From Syngnathus acus (lineage: Eukaryota > Chordata > Actinopteri > Syngnathiformes > Syngnathidae), in the NCBI RefSeq assembly GCF_901709675.1, contig NC_051089.1:15303976-15367975 (forward strand): 64,000 nt of DNA, given 5' to 3'. The notes under the pieces were generated by a model. That model saw only the letters and a list, made by a program, of their open reading frames with translations. It had not been told where the DNA came from and made no database searches. Below are positions 1-21,636 of the stretch, piece after piece. The translations under genes and the position numbers were made by a program. Position 1 is the first letter of the stretch; every line of letters begins with the position of its first letter.

Positions 1-17
1 CCTTTCTCTTCCATTAG

Positions 18-3000
18 CAAAGAAATTTGTGATGCTAATATCGGGGGCAGGATTGTGATGTGTCCATTGTGTGACAAAAAGTGCTCTTTCTGGAAGCTCA
101 ACTCGACGTGCCTCTCATCCTGGGTAACTAACTAACTTCTTTTGACAGCTGCTATTTCATGATAATTGACAGTGTGCGAGGAATTAAATATAACCTGCTG
201 AGTCGGCACCATACCGCCATGTCGCTGCTCATTTTGTCATTTCCTGTATTGCTCTAATGAACTGATCCCATTTCATGTTTTTACTTCCAGCAATCCCACC
301 TGTTTGACAATGAGGGAACTGTGTTCTTTGCCATATTCATGGGGATTTGGGGTGAGTAACGCACAATGCCGCGCTAATTGTGTCCAGCTAACCTCAATCT
401 GACCACAACCCTCCCTCCTTCACTGTCAAAGTCTTTCATACTTAGTCATCTAACTAGCTCACATGCTTTTTATGGACAGATCAACTTGCCAGTACGATTA
501 TGTTATACTACTGGGTTTTCTGTCTATTGGAGCATACTGCAGGCTTTGGATAGTCTGGAAGGCCTTACAAGGGGCTTTATAAGGATTATGTTTTGAAAAT
601 ATGTGATATAAGCTACAGCATTAGATACTAAGTCTTAGATATGATTTTGACTTATGATTTCAGGTTTTGGGTGAAATTTTAGGATAAAGCAGCAAAATTC
701 ACAGCATGTGGTTGACGAACCAATCATTGACCATCGTCCTCGTTTTCATCTAATTTTGAAATCACGAGACCAAAACAACACCTAGCAACTGATGAAACCA
801 CAACAACTGTTTGACACAGCAATATGTTCAGATTTCAGATATCAGGTTTGGCCACTGAGCTTACTGTGTCATCAGTAGATTGAAGAATCACAGAATGGCA
901 TAGAAGTAGACATATTGGAAATATTGCTTCATTGATCCAAATCCTTCTGTGTATTTTGCTGTTTAGTGGCTTGTTGGAGAGCTGCAAGTTAAAAAAAAAA
1001 AAAAAAAAAAAAAGTACTGAAACATTAAACATTTGGACATTTGTCTATGAAAAGGTCATTTGGTGACAAGAGTGAAAAACACCTTACTTCTTTTCTGCAA
1101 ACACGCTTTACAGTAACTCTCTTTTTGGAGTTCTGGAAGCGTCGTCAAGCCCGGTTGGAGTACGAGTGGGACTTGGTGGACTTTGAAGAGGAACAGCAAC
1201 AGCTTCAAATTCGTCCCGAGTTTGAAATTAGATGTACAAACAGGAGACTCAACAAGATCACTCAGGTACACCAATAGCTTCGTTCATTTCCATGACAACA
1301 GTTATACACAAGCCAATGCTATCAACACACAGTGTATTAATCAAATACAAATTCTCAACCAGGAAATGGAACCATTTCTTCCTGTCACCAGCAAGTGTGC
1401 TCGCTTCTGCCTGTCTGGGGCCACTGTCCTCTTCTGGGTATTTGGATGTTTGATGTAAACAATGACCCAGGCCTCATCACACTCGCCCAGCAGCAGTTTG
1501 TGTTTGTGTGTTCTTTGCAGATCTCGCTGATCCTGGCCTGCATTATTGGGGTCATAGCGTACAGACTGGCTGTGTATGCTGCCTTTGCGAGTATCATTAA
1601 GGACCCCATGAGGAAGATTCAGGTGGTGGGCAGGTTCATAACACCGCAACTGGCCACCTCTGCGACCGCCTCTTGCATCAACTTTGTCCTCATCATGATC
1701 CTCAATTTCTTTTATGAGAGGGTGGCTATCTGGATTACTGATATGGGTACAATAACCTCATCATAGTGCCTAAACATTATATATTTGATATTGCTGATAT
1801 TTATAATGTTGTCTCTGATCATGTGGTTCCTTCCTCCAGAGATCCCAAAGACCCATCTGGAATACGAGAACAGGCTCACCATGAAAATGTTTCTCTTCCA
1901 GTTTGTCAACTATTACTCGTCTTGCTTCTACGTGGCTTTCTTTAAGGGCAAATTTGTGGGTTTTCCCGGTGCATACTCATACATGTTTGGCAAGTGGAGC
2001 AAATTGAGGAATGAAGAGGTGTGCATATCTGACTTTGTAAACAAAAAGCAGTTTTTTTTAATAAAATCCCTTCAATCTGTTTTTTCCAAATGCCTCGCTT
2101 AACGAGCTTCTTGCTGTTTTAGTGTGACCCCGGAGGCTGTCTCATAGAGCTGACTACACAGTTGGTGATCGTCATGGCTGGAAAACAACTGTGGGGGAAC
2201 ATCCAGGAAGCCCTGCTGCCGTGAGTTTATGAAATCTGAATTCTATACTTGGTTTTCCCCCACATTGTATTGTCAGCCTGTTTTCCCCACATTGTATTGT
2301 CAGCCAAATTTTCACAGACGACTCATGTGGTCCTTGAAGGCTACCTCGTGCCCGCAGGCCCAATAGTGACCCCTGGTATTCAAGAACAAAAATCAAAATG
2401 TATTATTAAATACTTTTTAGGCTGAATTTACATGGTAGGGCCAAGTGGCCAATTCAAATTTTATGTCTGCGCCTGCGCCATGTTCTTTTGCCATTCATGC
2501 CATGATGCATATCTGATACTGTATGCAACTTAAACCTGAGAGAAAATAATCAGAATTGTGTCAGCTGAAAAAATGATGGTGTAAATCAAGACTGAGCATT
2601 AATTCATTTGTGAAGACATTGTTTTGAACGAGAGCTCAAGTGTCTATAGATAAGTGACGCAACATAGTTGACTTTGCTGGGGTCAGAGGTCACATTGGCA
2701 AATGTTTATAATACTTTTTAAAATCAACAAACTGGATAGCTTGTTGTTTTTTTTGTTTTTTTTTTTTAAGTGGTTGCACCCTCTGCCTTGTTTTGTCCCA
2801 CGTGAGCTGTCTTGATGCTCACACTTTCTCATTTAAATGACAGTGCGTTTGCTGCACGTACTTTACTTCCATGCTCTGTGTTAGGGTGGTGCTCACTCTA
2901 ACTTATTTTGCGAGAACCACACGGGAGACAAGTAAGTCCTTTTAGACACCTGCAGGTGGAGAGTCCATTCGTCGCTGTGCTTACAGCGATGATCGAATGA

Positions 3001-5513
3001 GGTCTGACTCAGGCCTCTTGCAGGAGCATTTTTATTGAGAGAAACAGGGTGGGGATGAGTTGAGAGTGGACAGGATGGGGTTGAAGCCCCTGGCCTGCTG
3101 ACCAAAGCATAGCAGGGGAGGGGGTCTTTTACGACGTTGTGTAAACAAAGCAACTTTGATTGCTTCCTCTGCAGCTAGTCAATCAGTTCAAAAGATCTTA
3201 GCACTTTGTTCTACTACTTTTGTTAAGACAGGACAAGCTAGGTAAATTATTACAGGTTACATTCCAACATAATCATACGATGAAGATAATCTGTAAACCC
3301 TAACACTCTGGACAGCCACATAAAATGAGTTTGACACCAGTGCATTAGCAGGACAACTGTCTGTATGTCATCTTTAATATTTTTTTAGATGAATCTATAA
3401 AAATATTGTTTCCAGAGATACTGTACAGCATGTTGTAAACCCAACAGTGAGCTCTATTTCTCTGTATTTTTCCCTTGGTAAGAAAACTACGAGACTAAGT
3501 ATAATGCATCGGAGTTGTGAAAACCCCCAATGATAAACATATACCTTACTAACTATGGTTGGCTTTTGGCAGGTTGATGCGTAACTGGTGGAGTAGCAGA
3601 AAGGGGAGGCACCATCCTGAGAACCATTACAGCCGCTGGGAGCAGGACCACGTCCTGCAGAACTTCAGCCAGCTGGGATTGTTCTATGAATACCTGGAGA
3701 TGGGTAAGATAGCTCAAGTAGTCTGCTCTTCTATTTGATATTTTTAAAATAATCATGCTGTCCTGGACTACTTGATATACATAACTTTGTATTTGTTTTC
3801 TCTGTTGTGTTTCTTTTCATTCTCTCTGGCTCCTCTCAGTGGTCCAGTTTGGTTTCATCACTCTATTTGTTGCATCTTTTCCTTTGGCTCCGCTTCTGGC
3901 TCTGTTCAATAACATTCTGGAAATTCGGGTGGACGCCTGGAAGTTCACCACTCAGTTCAGACGACCTGTGGCAGCCAAAGCCAGAAACATTGGAGCTTGG
4001 CAGGAGATTCTTAACGCGGTTGCCATATTGTCTGTTGTTACCAATGTGAGTTTGTGTCTCGCACTTAATTTGATACTTCATTTTGCTCCATAAACGGTGG
4101 AATGAATGCAATTTCCAATGTCTTTTTTCCACAATGTCTTTCAAACATTCTTGACAGTCTCGTGTGTGATTTCAGGCGTTCATCATGGCGTTCACCTCAG
4201 ACATGATTCCTCGTATGGTCTACTTGTACGCGACTGGCAAAGGAGCCTCAATGAGGGGTTACGTGAACAATAGCTTGTCGGTATACAACATCTCACAGAT
4301 CCCCTTCCGCAACATGCCGGAAGAACAGGATAACTGGTTGGATAATTCAACATCCACTTGCAGGTATTAAGCAAATTTAGTCGAGGGTTGTAGTAGTTAG
4401 CATGTCAGAGTCAAGAAGGTTCTGAACTAATCTTGGGCTCTCCGGTGTGGACTGGCTGGATTTCTCAAGGTACTCCCACATTCTAGAACATCTACTCTAT
4501 ATGTTAGGTTAATTCATCCATCACTTCTTATGCTGGTCCGGGGCTCGGTCATGGGTCATCAACAGCATAAGGAGAGAAACCCAGTCGTCCCTCTCTCCAG
4601 CCACCTGACGCAGCAGGATCCTGAAACATTCCCAAACAGAGAGTTGAAGATCACAACTTGATGAGGAGAAAAGAAGCACATCTAGAAAAATCATAGATGC
4701 AACAATGTGACCATGTCTAAATTCTGTCCTGAAAAGCTGTGAACAGAATCTGTGCAGCTTTGGTGTTGTCTGACAGTGACATCGGTTGTCCTGTGTTAAT
4801 CAGTTTTTACATTTATTATTTTTTTTAAATGGTTATTCTTAATTGTCTATAGGTGTGAAGTTCTTTGTCCATATGCGCCCTGCAATTGGCTGGCACCTTG
4901 TTCAGTGCTCCCACCTAAAGTATGCAAGCATACGTTCTTGCCCATTCACAGAATGGAGACGTAATTTTTATAATTGTGACCACTAATATCGTTCTTTCGA
5001 GTTACTGATTTCCAATGTCAAAATGGCTGTTGTGAGTTATGTGCATACGTCTTCATAGATTTTTTGGGGTTTTACAGATACAGAGATTACCGTTACCCTC
5101 CGGGCCACTACAGGGAGTACGCTCACACCATGCAGTTCTGGCATATCCTGGCAGCCAAAATGGCCTTCATTATCACCATGGAAGTAAGACTTTAGCCTTT
5201 GTTCAAATAATTGTCAAAGAAGATTTGAATGTCGTGATGAGCTTCAATTGCTTTGAATTGCTTTCAATTGTTTACTCTCCCTCCGCAGCATGTAGTCTTT
5301 GTGGTGAAGTTCTTTGTGGCATGGATGATCCCTGATGTGCCTTCAGGCGTGAAGGCGCGATTTAAACGCGAACGCTACCTGATTCAGGAGTATCTGCATA
5401 ACTATGAGGTGGAGAGACTCAAACTCCAGTTGAGTGCCAGCTTCATCACCGAGCCCCTTTCAGAAGAGTCCGCTGTGCCCACCAAGCATGAAGTGCTGTC
5501 CGAGTGCCTCTAG
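18..5513 (+). CDS. ano5: Anoctamin-5 (TMEM16E), C-terminal two thirds; 5' end outside window
   Basis: Ten-TM TMEM16-family membrane protein. In mammals ANO5 is an intracellular-membrane protein of muscle and bone linked to phospholipid scrambling and membrane repair (family knowledge). Exons seen: 18-123 (5' partial), 291-351, 1114-1265, 1363-1437, 1521-1746, 1840-2018, 2123-2220, 3573-3703, 3840-4045, 4176-4363, 5078-5183, 5289-5513. All have AG/GT borders and joining phases, giving about 583 residues ending in TAG. Diagnostic stretches are [25 protein letters not shown]...[17 protein letters not shown] and [11 protein letters not shown], which fit ANO5 better than its close relative ANO6. 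[11 protein letters not shown] (exon at 3840) keeps the Glu (3920-3922) and Asp (3932-3934) that match Ca2+ ligands in TMEM16A structures. The next gene, slc17a6, lies on the same strand, as in human. No frameshift is seen. Whether this is ano5a or ano5b cannot be told here. Confidence 0.95.
991..1013. repeat. A(23) homopolymer in an ano5 intron
   Basis: Uninterrupted run of 23 A about 100 bp upstream of the ano5 exon that starts at 1114. It may be the poly(A) tail of a decayed retroelement, but no recognisable body precedes it. Confidence 0.9.
2879..3305 (-). mobile_element. Solo LTR of an LTR retroelement in ano5 intron
   Basis: A 427-bp block begins TGTTAGGG and ends CCCTAACA, a perfect 8-bp terminal inverted repeat with TG...CA ends. 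It is flanked on both sides by the 5-bp direct repeat CTCTG (2874-2878 and 3306-3310), the expected target-site duplication. No internal gag/pol sequence and no second LTR are present, so this is a solo LTR left by LTR-LTR recombination. An AATAAA on the minus strand (TTTATT at 3031-3036) hints at minus orientation, antisense to ano5. It lies between exons 2123-2220 and 3573-3703 and does not disturb splicing. The superfamily (gypsy-like or retrovirus-like) cannot be decided from the LTR alone. Confidence 0.85.
4450..4960 (+). repeat. Degenerate dispersed repeats in ano5 intron
   Basis: The stretches 4465-4515 and 4850-4930 (ggtactcccacattctag; gtctataggtgtgaag; tgccctgcaattggctggc) look like pieces of one common fish dispersed repeat, also seen near 7.2, 34.0, 37.1, 47.8 and 53.7 kb. 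They are separated by about 330 bp of other sequence that resembles the tail of a different retroelement (tcggtcatgggtcatcaac...). This is best read as an old insertion into an older repeat. Recognition is from memory, not alignment. Confidence 0.45.
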
Positions 5514-5861
5514 CTGCCACTTTACGTATCACAGTGGCCAAGCCAAAATTGGACTTTTGAGCTTGTTTAGTTACCTACTGATGATATCCATATGCAAGGG
5601 CTTTTGTGTTTAGGCAAAAACAATGCTGGCCTTGTTTCATGGGCATAATCGCCTGCTGTAATGGATTCCTATATTAGGATCTGAGCGGACATAGTGAAGA
5701 AAATCATTGCAATCAATATTTTGCATCCGCTTCTTAAATGCATGTGGTGTATCTGTGCCATAGAAAATATGAATGGTCGATGTGAAAATTAACAGCAATG
5801 AGCAAAACAGTTGTGCAATTCTCCATGTAATGCCTTCTTCCTTTCTGTAGCATTAGACCCT

Positions 5862-5867
5862 AATAAA
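5862..5867 (+). terminator. Candidate ano5 polyadenylation signal
   Basis: AATAAA 349 bp after the ano5 stop codon, followed by T/G-containing sequence. It is the first canonical hexamer downstream of the stop. The cleavage site is inferred only. Confidence 0.5.
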
Positions 5868-6136
5868 AAGCTCTATGTATTTATGGATGTGCTTGATAAC
5901 GTATATGACATTATAATACCCCTTTAAATAATTGTAATTGTAATATATGTCTCAGCATGTGGTACTTGTAAAGAGGGTATGAGATAAATGACTGGATTTG
6001 TCAGAAAAACTGTATGGTGTTTGGATAGTAGTAATAATGAAAATAAGTCGTGCAAATATGTGTTCTATGTATTTCAGGCTGTCTTATATCCATAAAGATA
6101 TGGCAAAAAAATCACACTGATCCAAGAAATAAACAT

Positions 6137-6606
6137 TACACTGCCTAGAAAAAGTATTCATACCGCTTAAATTTTTTCCCAATTCGTGAGCTTACAATTA
6201 CATATGTGAATGTATTTTTTTTGTGATTGTATGCGATAGACAAACAAAGTAGCACATCATTGTGAAGGGGAACAAAATTGATATACAATTTTCCAAGTTA
6301 AAATAAGTTACTCTTAGTATAAAAAAAGAAGTAAGAAGAACGGCATTGTTGAATGACTGTATATCCAAAGAATGATGGCGCTATAAAGTATTGATTGGTA
6401 AGGGTAAAAACAAATGCTCACTGCATTTTTCAGATTTTTATTTACTTAAAATCTTGAAAACTATCATTTCCACTTCACTCTTATGTGCTACTTTGTATTG
6501 GGCAATCACTAAATCTCCATGGATAATATTAATGTGTTGTGGTTGTGAGGTGGCATAATGTAAAAAAAAAAATCAAGGGGTACAAATACTTTTTTATGGC
6601 ACTGTA
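6137..6606. mobile_element. Tc1/mariner-like MITE, foldback type
   Basis: TA dinucleotides (6137-6138, 6605-6606) bracket a 466-bp element. Its ends are imperfect inverted repeats: CACTGCCTAGAAAAAGTATT at left, and the complement of the right end reads CAGTGCCATAAAAAAGTATT. Similarity continues inward (left gtagcacatcattgtgaa; right cacttcactcttatgtgctac), so the whole element can fold into a long hairpin. No transposase is encoded. The TA target duplication suggests mobilisation by a Tc1/mariner-type transposase (inference). Confidence 0.75.
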
Positions 6607-7119
6607 GCTAGGCTATAAGAAGATGCTTATGTTACCATATAGGTTTCTTTAAAACTATATAGAAAGAGATTTTTCAGCAGTGGTTAAGGTTTTTTGTTTT
6701 TTTACTTTGTCCCACTTGAGTTAAAGACCGAAATGAGGACCGACTGACACAATGGCAGAGACTATGGAATCCTGCAACTGTATTTCTATGTTGCTTTGGG
6801 ACCAATTGTTATATTATCTCTGTCACTGCAGAATAAAAAAACGAAAACTTTTTTCCTGAAATGTGTGATGGAAGTTTATTCATTGTGTTTTCTGCACAAA
6901 TAAAAATACCTTTTTTTTTCTTGTGAAATTAGTAGTTCTTTTATAATCTATTATTTTATTATTATTATATACTATTATTAGGTATCTTCTATTGATGCAT
7001 ATTATAGCTCAAAACTTCAAACATCAGCTCTCCCCATTCTTTTTTGCAGTATGAATTTGTTTTTTTCGCCACCTGGTTTCAACCAATAAAGATGCAGAAG
7101 AACACAACAGTTTTCGAAG

Positions 7120-7433
7120 AGCAAAGTGATCTGATTACAATTTTAAGGTTGGTGGTTCAAATCTTCGCTCTGGCCTGTGAGGTTTGGATGTACTGTTTGT
7201 GCCCCACATTACAAAAACATGCAGTATGCATGTAGGTTGATTGAAGACTTTAAATTGCCCATTTGAATGGTTTAAATGTGATCTCTGAGTGGCGATCAAG
7301 GCCTCAGCTGGATCAGTCTCCATGCAAACCAACACCCTCCCTACGACACTAATGAGGACAAGTAGTATTGAAACTGGATGGATGGATGGATGATGGATGG
7401 ATGATGGATGGATGATGGATGGATGGATGGATT
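7120..7433 (+). repeat. Dispersed fish repeat ending in GGAT microsatellite
   Basis: A diverged copy of a repeat family also seen at about 33.94, 36.93, 47.66 and 53.69 kb. It carries the signatures ggttggtggttcaaatc, acattacaaaaacatgca, tgtaggttgattgaagac and a tail of GGAT/GATGGAT units (7376-7433). Non-coding. Confidence 0.6.
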
Positions 7434-8294
7434 TGCAAGGACAATTTTATGCTACAAATCTGGCGATTAAACTATCACTCAGAAATGGTTATGCACTCTA
7501 ATTTCTATTATACATTTATCATTGCACTTTTATGTATTATTATAAATCAACAATTATAGGTCAACAATTTTAAATTCGAAGAATAGGGACTGTGTCGTAA
7601 CAAACCAATAACCTCGTTAGTGTTTACTGATGTTATTTTTATGGCCACCAGGTGGTGGTCTTTACCCATAAATGAAAATCTTCCGCCCCCGTCATGGCTC
7701 ATATGTAGCCTCACAAACTATTACATATATGTCAATACTGAATTATCTGGCCAAATTAATATTGTTATTGATTGTTAATATCATCACTGTTAGTTTGTAT
7801 ATATTTTTAAATACATACAATATGTATATATTTTGTGTGTATTTTTGTGTGTGTGTGTTGTGTGTGCGCGCATGCATAAATGCATGAGTGGTGTCCAATT
7901 TTTTTCCCAAGTAAAAAAAAAGATAAGTACTAAAACATTTTTCCCCATTTTTTTTTTAATCGCACAATTTGTTCATGTATCGTGGTTGTCTGGGAGATGA
8001 ACATGTGGTGAGACACATACATTATTGATGGATTCCTACGCGGAGCAGGGGAGGTGGTTGGAGGGAAAATCTACTCTTGCTCATTCGGTTTCCATGGCAC
8101 CGCCCTTGGGGGCTGCAACTACCAAATAGGGGATTTCTACCCTTATATGTTTGCGAGTTAATTGTGCGTTTTGATGTTTTTGTCACATTCAATTAAAATC
8201 ATCACAATAAAATCGCACCATGCAGTTACCTGGAAGCAACATATAGAAAACGGCTCAAATTATTTGTAACGTACGGTTACTACGTTATAAACAC

Positions 8295-8886
8295 ATGAAT
8301 AACTGGGGGAAATATGTTTCGGTGTTGAATGGTGATTTTTGGCCTTATTCATGTTGCACGTGTCCAGATGTTAAGGCTGTCGCTGACCTCGGTGCTGAAC
8401 ACGCTGTCAGATCAACCTGCGCTCAGCACAGGAGACAGCAGAGGCTCACTCCCGCTTTGATTTTATACACGCAACTCTACATCGCTTTCATCTATAATAT
8501 CAACTTTGTCGCTTTTCCTCTTTCCTTTTCCTATCTGGGTGAGTGTTATCGTTCACTCGTCGTCCACTCATTTTGTGGTTTTTGCTGCTCGCTGCTGGCC
8601 AGTTGCGCCTCCTGCTCACCAGCTCGCCATCCAGGAGCAGAGTTGGTGCTGGATGAAGGCGCTCACGTCGTCTAACCCAGTTCACTAGCAGATAGCGCTT
8701 TTCTTTGAGGAGATTCATCGACAAAGAGCCATCATTTGGATCCTGTCTGAACTGGTCTGCTCTATCAGAACTTGGCTCGTTATTCACCGCCCGAGTCGGC
8801 TCTCCCGCGAAGGAACATGACGTACAAGCAGTAAAAAACAGATTACAACAGCAACGACAGCACGGGCCTGCACATACAGACTGGAT
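8295..8886 (+). promoter_or_regulatory. slc17a6: Putative slc17a6 promoter and 5' UTR
   Basis: About 590 bp immediately upstream of the VGLUT2 start codon, richer in GC and CpG than the flanks. It contains an RE1/NRSE-like motif at 8379-8399 and an E-box CACGTG at 8357-8362. No TATA box at a convincing distance was found, and the transcription start is not defined by sequence alone. The short open frames here on both strands look incidental. Confidence 0.5.
8379..8399 (-). promoter_or_regulatory. RE1/NRSE (REST binding) motif in slc17a6 5' region
   Basis: On the minus strand the site reads TTCAGCACC, GA, GGTCAGCGAC. Against the canonical RE1 (TTCAGCACC, 2-bp spacer, GGACAGCGCC) the left half matches 9/9 and the right half 8/10, with the correct spacing. 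It lies 488 bp upstream of the slc17a6 ATG. REST represses neuronal genes in non-neuronal cells, and VGLUT2 is a neuronal gene, so the placement makes functional sense. Occupancy is inference. Confidence 0.7.
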
Positions 8887-18920
<10,034 letters not shown>

Positions 18921-20506
18921 ACCAAACACAATGATACATGCGTAGACCTCTCGGGTGTGTGTCAATATAGTCAAAAATAACATCATCAAATAAGAAAGAT
19001 AAAAAAATCAAAGTAAAAAGGAAATCCCGATCCATTGTTGTTGTTTCCACAAGTAAAATGTATCAATGAAAATCTACTAAATATATATTTCAATCAAAAG
19101 ATGTTGAGCACATATCAAATTGGCAACCTGTAAATGTATTATAATGCATATTGATGATAGATATAATTATCTGGAGTGAAATTGTGTTTTAATGTAGAAA
19201 TTCTCATCCCATCAGCAGAGGCCTCTAAAAAAAAAACATGCAGAAGCCTGTAGTAGGAGATCCCTCATTAATCACATGACCTGGTTCTGGATCGAATACC
19301 ACAAACTACAATCCAGACACAAAGATCTCGAAACTTGTCACTGCACAGCTTTGTAAACAGAAACTGACCACCGTCAATATTGATTGTATCGCATCACTAT
19401 TAAGAGCACATTTTTTGGGTTGTTCTTGTGTAGACATTTGACACGTGACATAGTAACTTGTGATTGGTAACTGGACATTAAGGTTTGTCTCTTTTTGATG
19501 TTGATGCGCTGTGTGCTCCATTTTGTAACATGGTACCCCTGTGTGATGTTAGCAACCCCAGCCGTGTAGTGCAACAAGTGGCATTTCAATATCGCAAAAG
19601 ATTGGTCGTCAAATATGCACACGTCAGATCATCGCCAATGCAGAGGTGTTAACAGCATTCTTTTTAGTGGAAGAATATTCAGTGTGAGATTTAATCGGAG
19701 GGTTGGTGCAATGCAAAGACAAATTAGCCCGTTTGTCTCAGAATACAAAAACATTCGAGTAGCACAACTAGAAAATGCACATAATTTAAGCACATTTTAG
19801 CTACCAGAAAGATGTTATATGACAAAAGATGAAGTGAACATTCCCAAGAGTATATGGATATTTACCTTTCCTGATATTTAGAACAAAGTCCAACTATTAA
19901 ATACCAGTAAAATCATGATTTTCCATCCAGAAAATGGCCTTTTGACTATTTGTAAATACAGAGATCACAAATCGTATTTATTGGCCTATTACATGTGCAC
20001 ATAGTGTAACAGATAAAGAATGGGTCAACACATTCCATTTTAGAATTGCTCTAGGGGCCAAAGTTCACTCTCAGTGAGGGCCATTCATCAGCACTTCACA
20101 ATATAAATGTGTGTGAATGAGTATTTATGCATGAGACTTTGTGGTGAAACTTTCCTTTTGCTCACCCTCCCCTTTCGAATGACTATGCTTGTGTCTCAGA
20201 AACTGTTACTGATATTTCCATTTCTTCGCACAATTAACCAAAGGTGAAGAGCAAAAATTGGTTTTGCAAGAAAGTTACATTTTCTAAGCGAGCAAAGACC
20301 ATCAGCAACAAGGTTGCAGTCTGGACCACCAGTGTACAAGTGGCACCAAACATGTCTCTGTACTGTACAAAGCAATAAATCCATAGTAACAGTTCTGGTC
20401 CAACTCTAAAAATCACCGTTACTCAACAACAGGTTGTACTGTGTGCATTTCTTCAAAATGTGTGTTTCTTGTTTGGGATAATCGATGTAAAAAATTACAG
20501 ACAGTT

Positions 20507-20579
20507 GTAAATAAATAAATAATTAAATAAATAAATAAATGGATAAATAAATGAATAGATAAATAAATAAATGAATAGG

Positions 20580-20614
<35 letters not shown>
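20507..20614. repeat. (AAAT)n microsatellite in putative slc17a6 3' UTR
   Basis: Tetranucleotide AAAT repeats with scattered GGAT/GAAT interruptions. The minus-strand frame through it (poly YLFI/LFIY) is simple-sequence translation only. Confidence 0.9.
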
Positions 20615-21630
20615 AGACTAGCATTGGGCCAAAACCTTGTAACTCCCAAATTTTCCCCAAAATGGTCAAGTTTGGTTCAATCACTAGCTTTGCATCGTGA
20701 ATAAGAGCAAGCCACTTTCAACACTTTAGATTAAACAATACTTTGTAAAAAAATAGCACCCACACATACGAACTGACCAATAGTAGAGATTTAAGAAAAA
20801 TGATGAAATTCGGCCAAATGTGAATTGTGAGGTTTTGGCCTGACACCAGCAATATATTGTATCAAAAGATGCTATACTAATCAATAGTATATCACACAAT
20901 ATTTAGACTGCCGCAAACATCTTTGATAACATCCAAAAGCAAAGGGTTTGGGATGGTGTTGCTCACCAGATGAGAAAGCTTGGCTCTGTAAACAACGGCT
21001 GCTCTTTTAACGTCATGTTGTTCCGTTCTCGTGCTTGTTGTATGTTTTTGTGTCCCTTCTCCTCTTGTCCATCCTCTTTCTCTCACACACACAATTACAT
21101 TTTTAGTTTGATCACATTGTTCATCAAGTGTTTCGCTTCTGAACCTCTATGTATCATTTGCATTACTTTCTTGTGTTATTTCCTGATTTCACTGCCCAAA
21201 CAATCAGTGACGCAAATAGACAATATCTGATTCTGTATTTTCCAAAAAGACAATTGTGCAACATAAAGTAGTTTCCTGTTTTTGTGCCTCTGAAGTTGAA
21301 GTGTAATTCTTTGCCTTCTGTTGCTGTGTAAACTGAGTTTTGTTGGTGTCAAAAGAAAATACTCTAAAACATGTTTTTTTTAAAAAAAACAACAGCAAAG
21401 CAAAAAACAATCTCTGTGTCCTTTGTTTGTTTTGCAACCTGATAGTCATAATTGCAAAGAATGTGCCAATGTGCAACGTTGCCAATGTCACAATTGGTCA
21501 GCATTGATAAAGATTTGACATGGAATACTCCAATATGATCTTATGATGCGATTCCAGTGTTCTTCCATAAACATAAAACACATCAATTATTCTTTTCAAA
21601 TTTGATGGACCTAAGCTGTATAGATCTGAC

Positions 21631-21636
21631 AATAAA
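21631..21636 (+). terminator. Candidate distal slc17a6 polyadenylation signal
   Basis: AATAAA about 2.7 kb after the slc17a6 stop. A proximal alternative AATAAA lies at 20374-20379. A long VGLUT2 3' UTR is plausible, but only transcript data could choose between them. Confidence 0.35.

Larger units (their letters stand above)
5514..8294. other. ano5 3' UTR and ano5-slc17a6 spacer
   Basis: No coding exon is recognisable. The first few hundred bases are the ano5 3' UTR, with a likely poly(A) signal near 5862. The rest is AT-rich and contains a TA-flanked MITE (6137-6606) and a dispersed repeat with a GGAT tail (about 7120-7433). From about 8030 base composition becomes less AT-rich towards the slc17a6 promoter. 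Confidence 0.7.

Noticed and set aside
2893-3153. 86-codon minus-strand frame in ano5 intron
   Set aside because: It falls inside the solo LTR (2879-3305). LTRs are normally non-coding and no retroelement protein motif is visible.
18-5513. Assignment of the first gene to ANO6
   Set aside because: ANO6 is close, but [12 protein letters not shown], the RWEQDH context, [11 protein letters not shown] and AWMIPDVP fit ANO5, and the neighbour slc17a6 matches ANO5 synteny.
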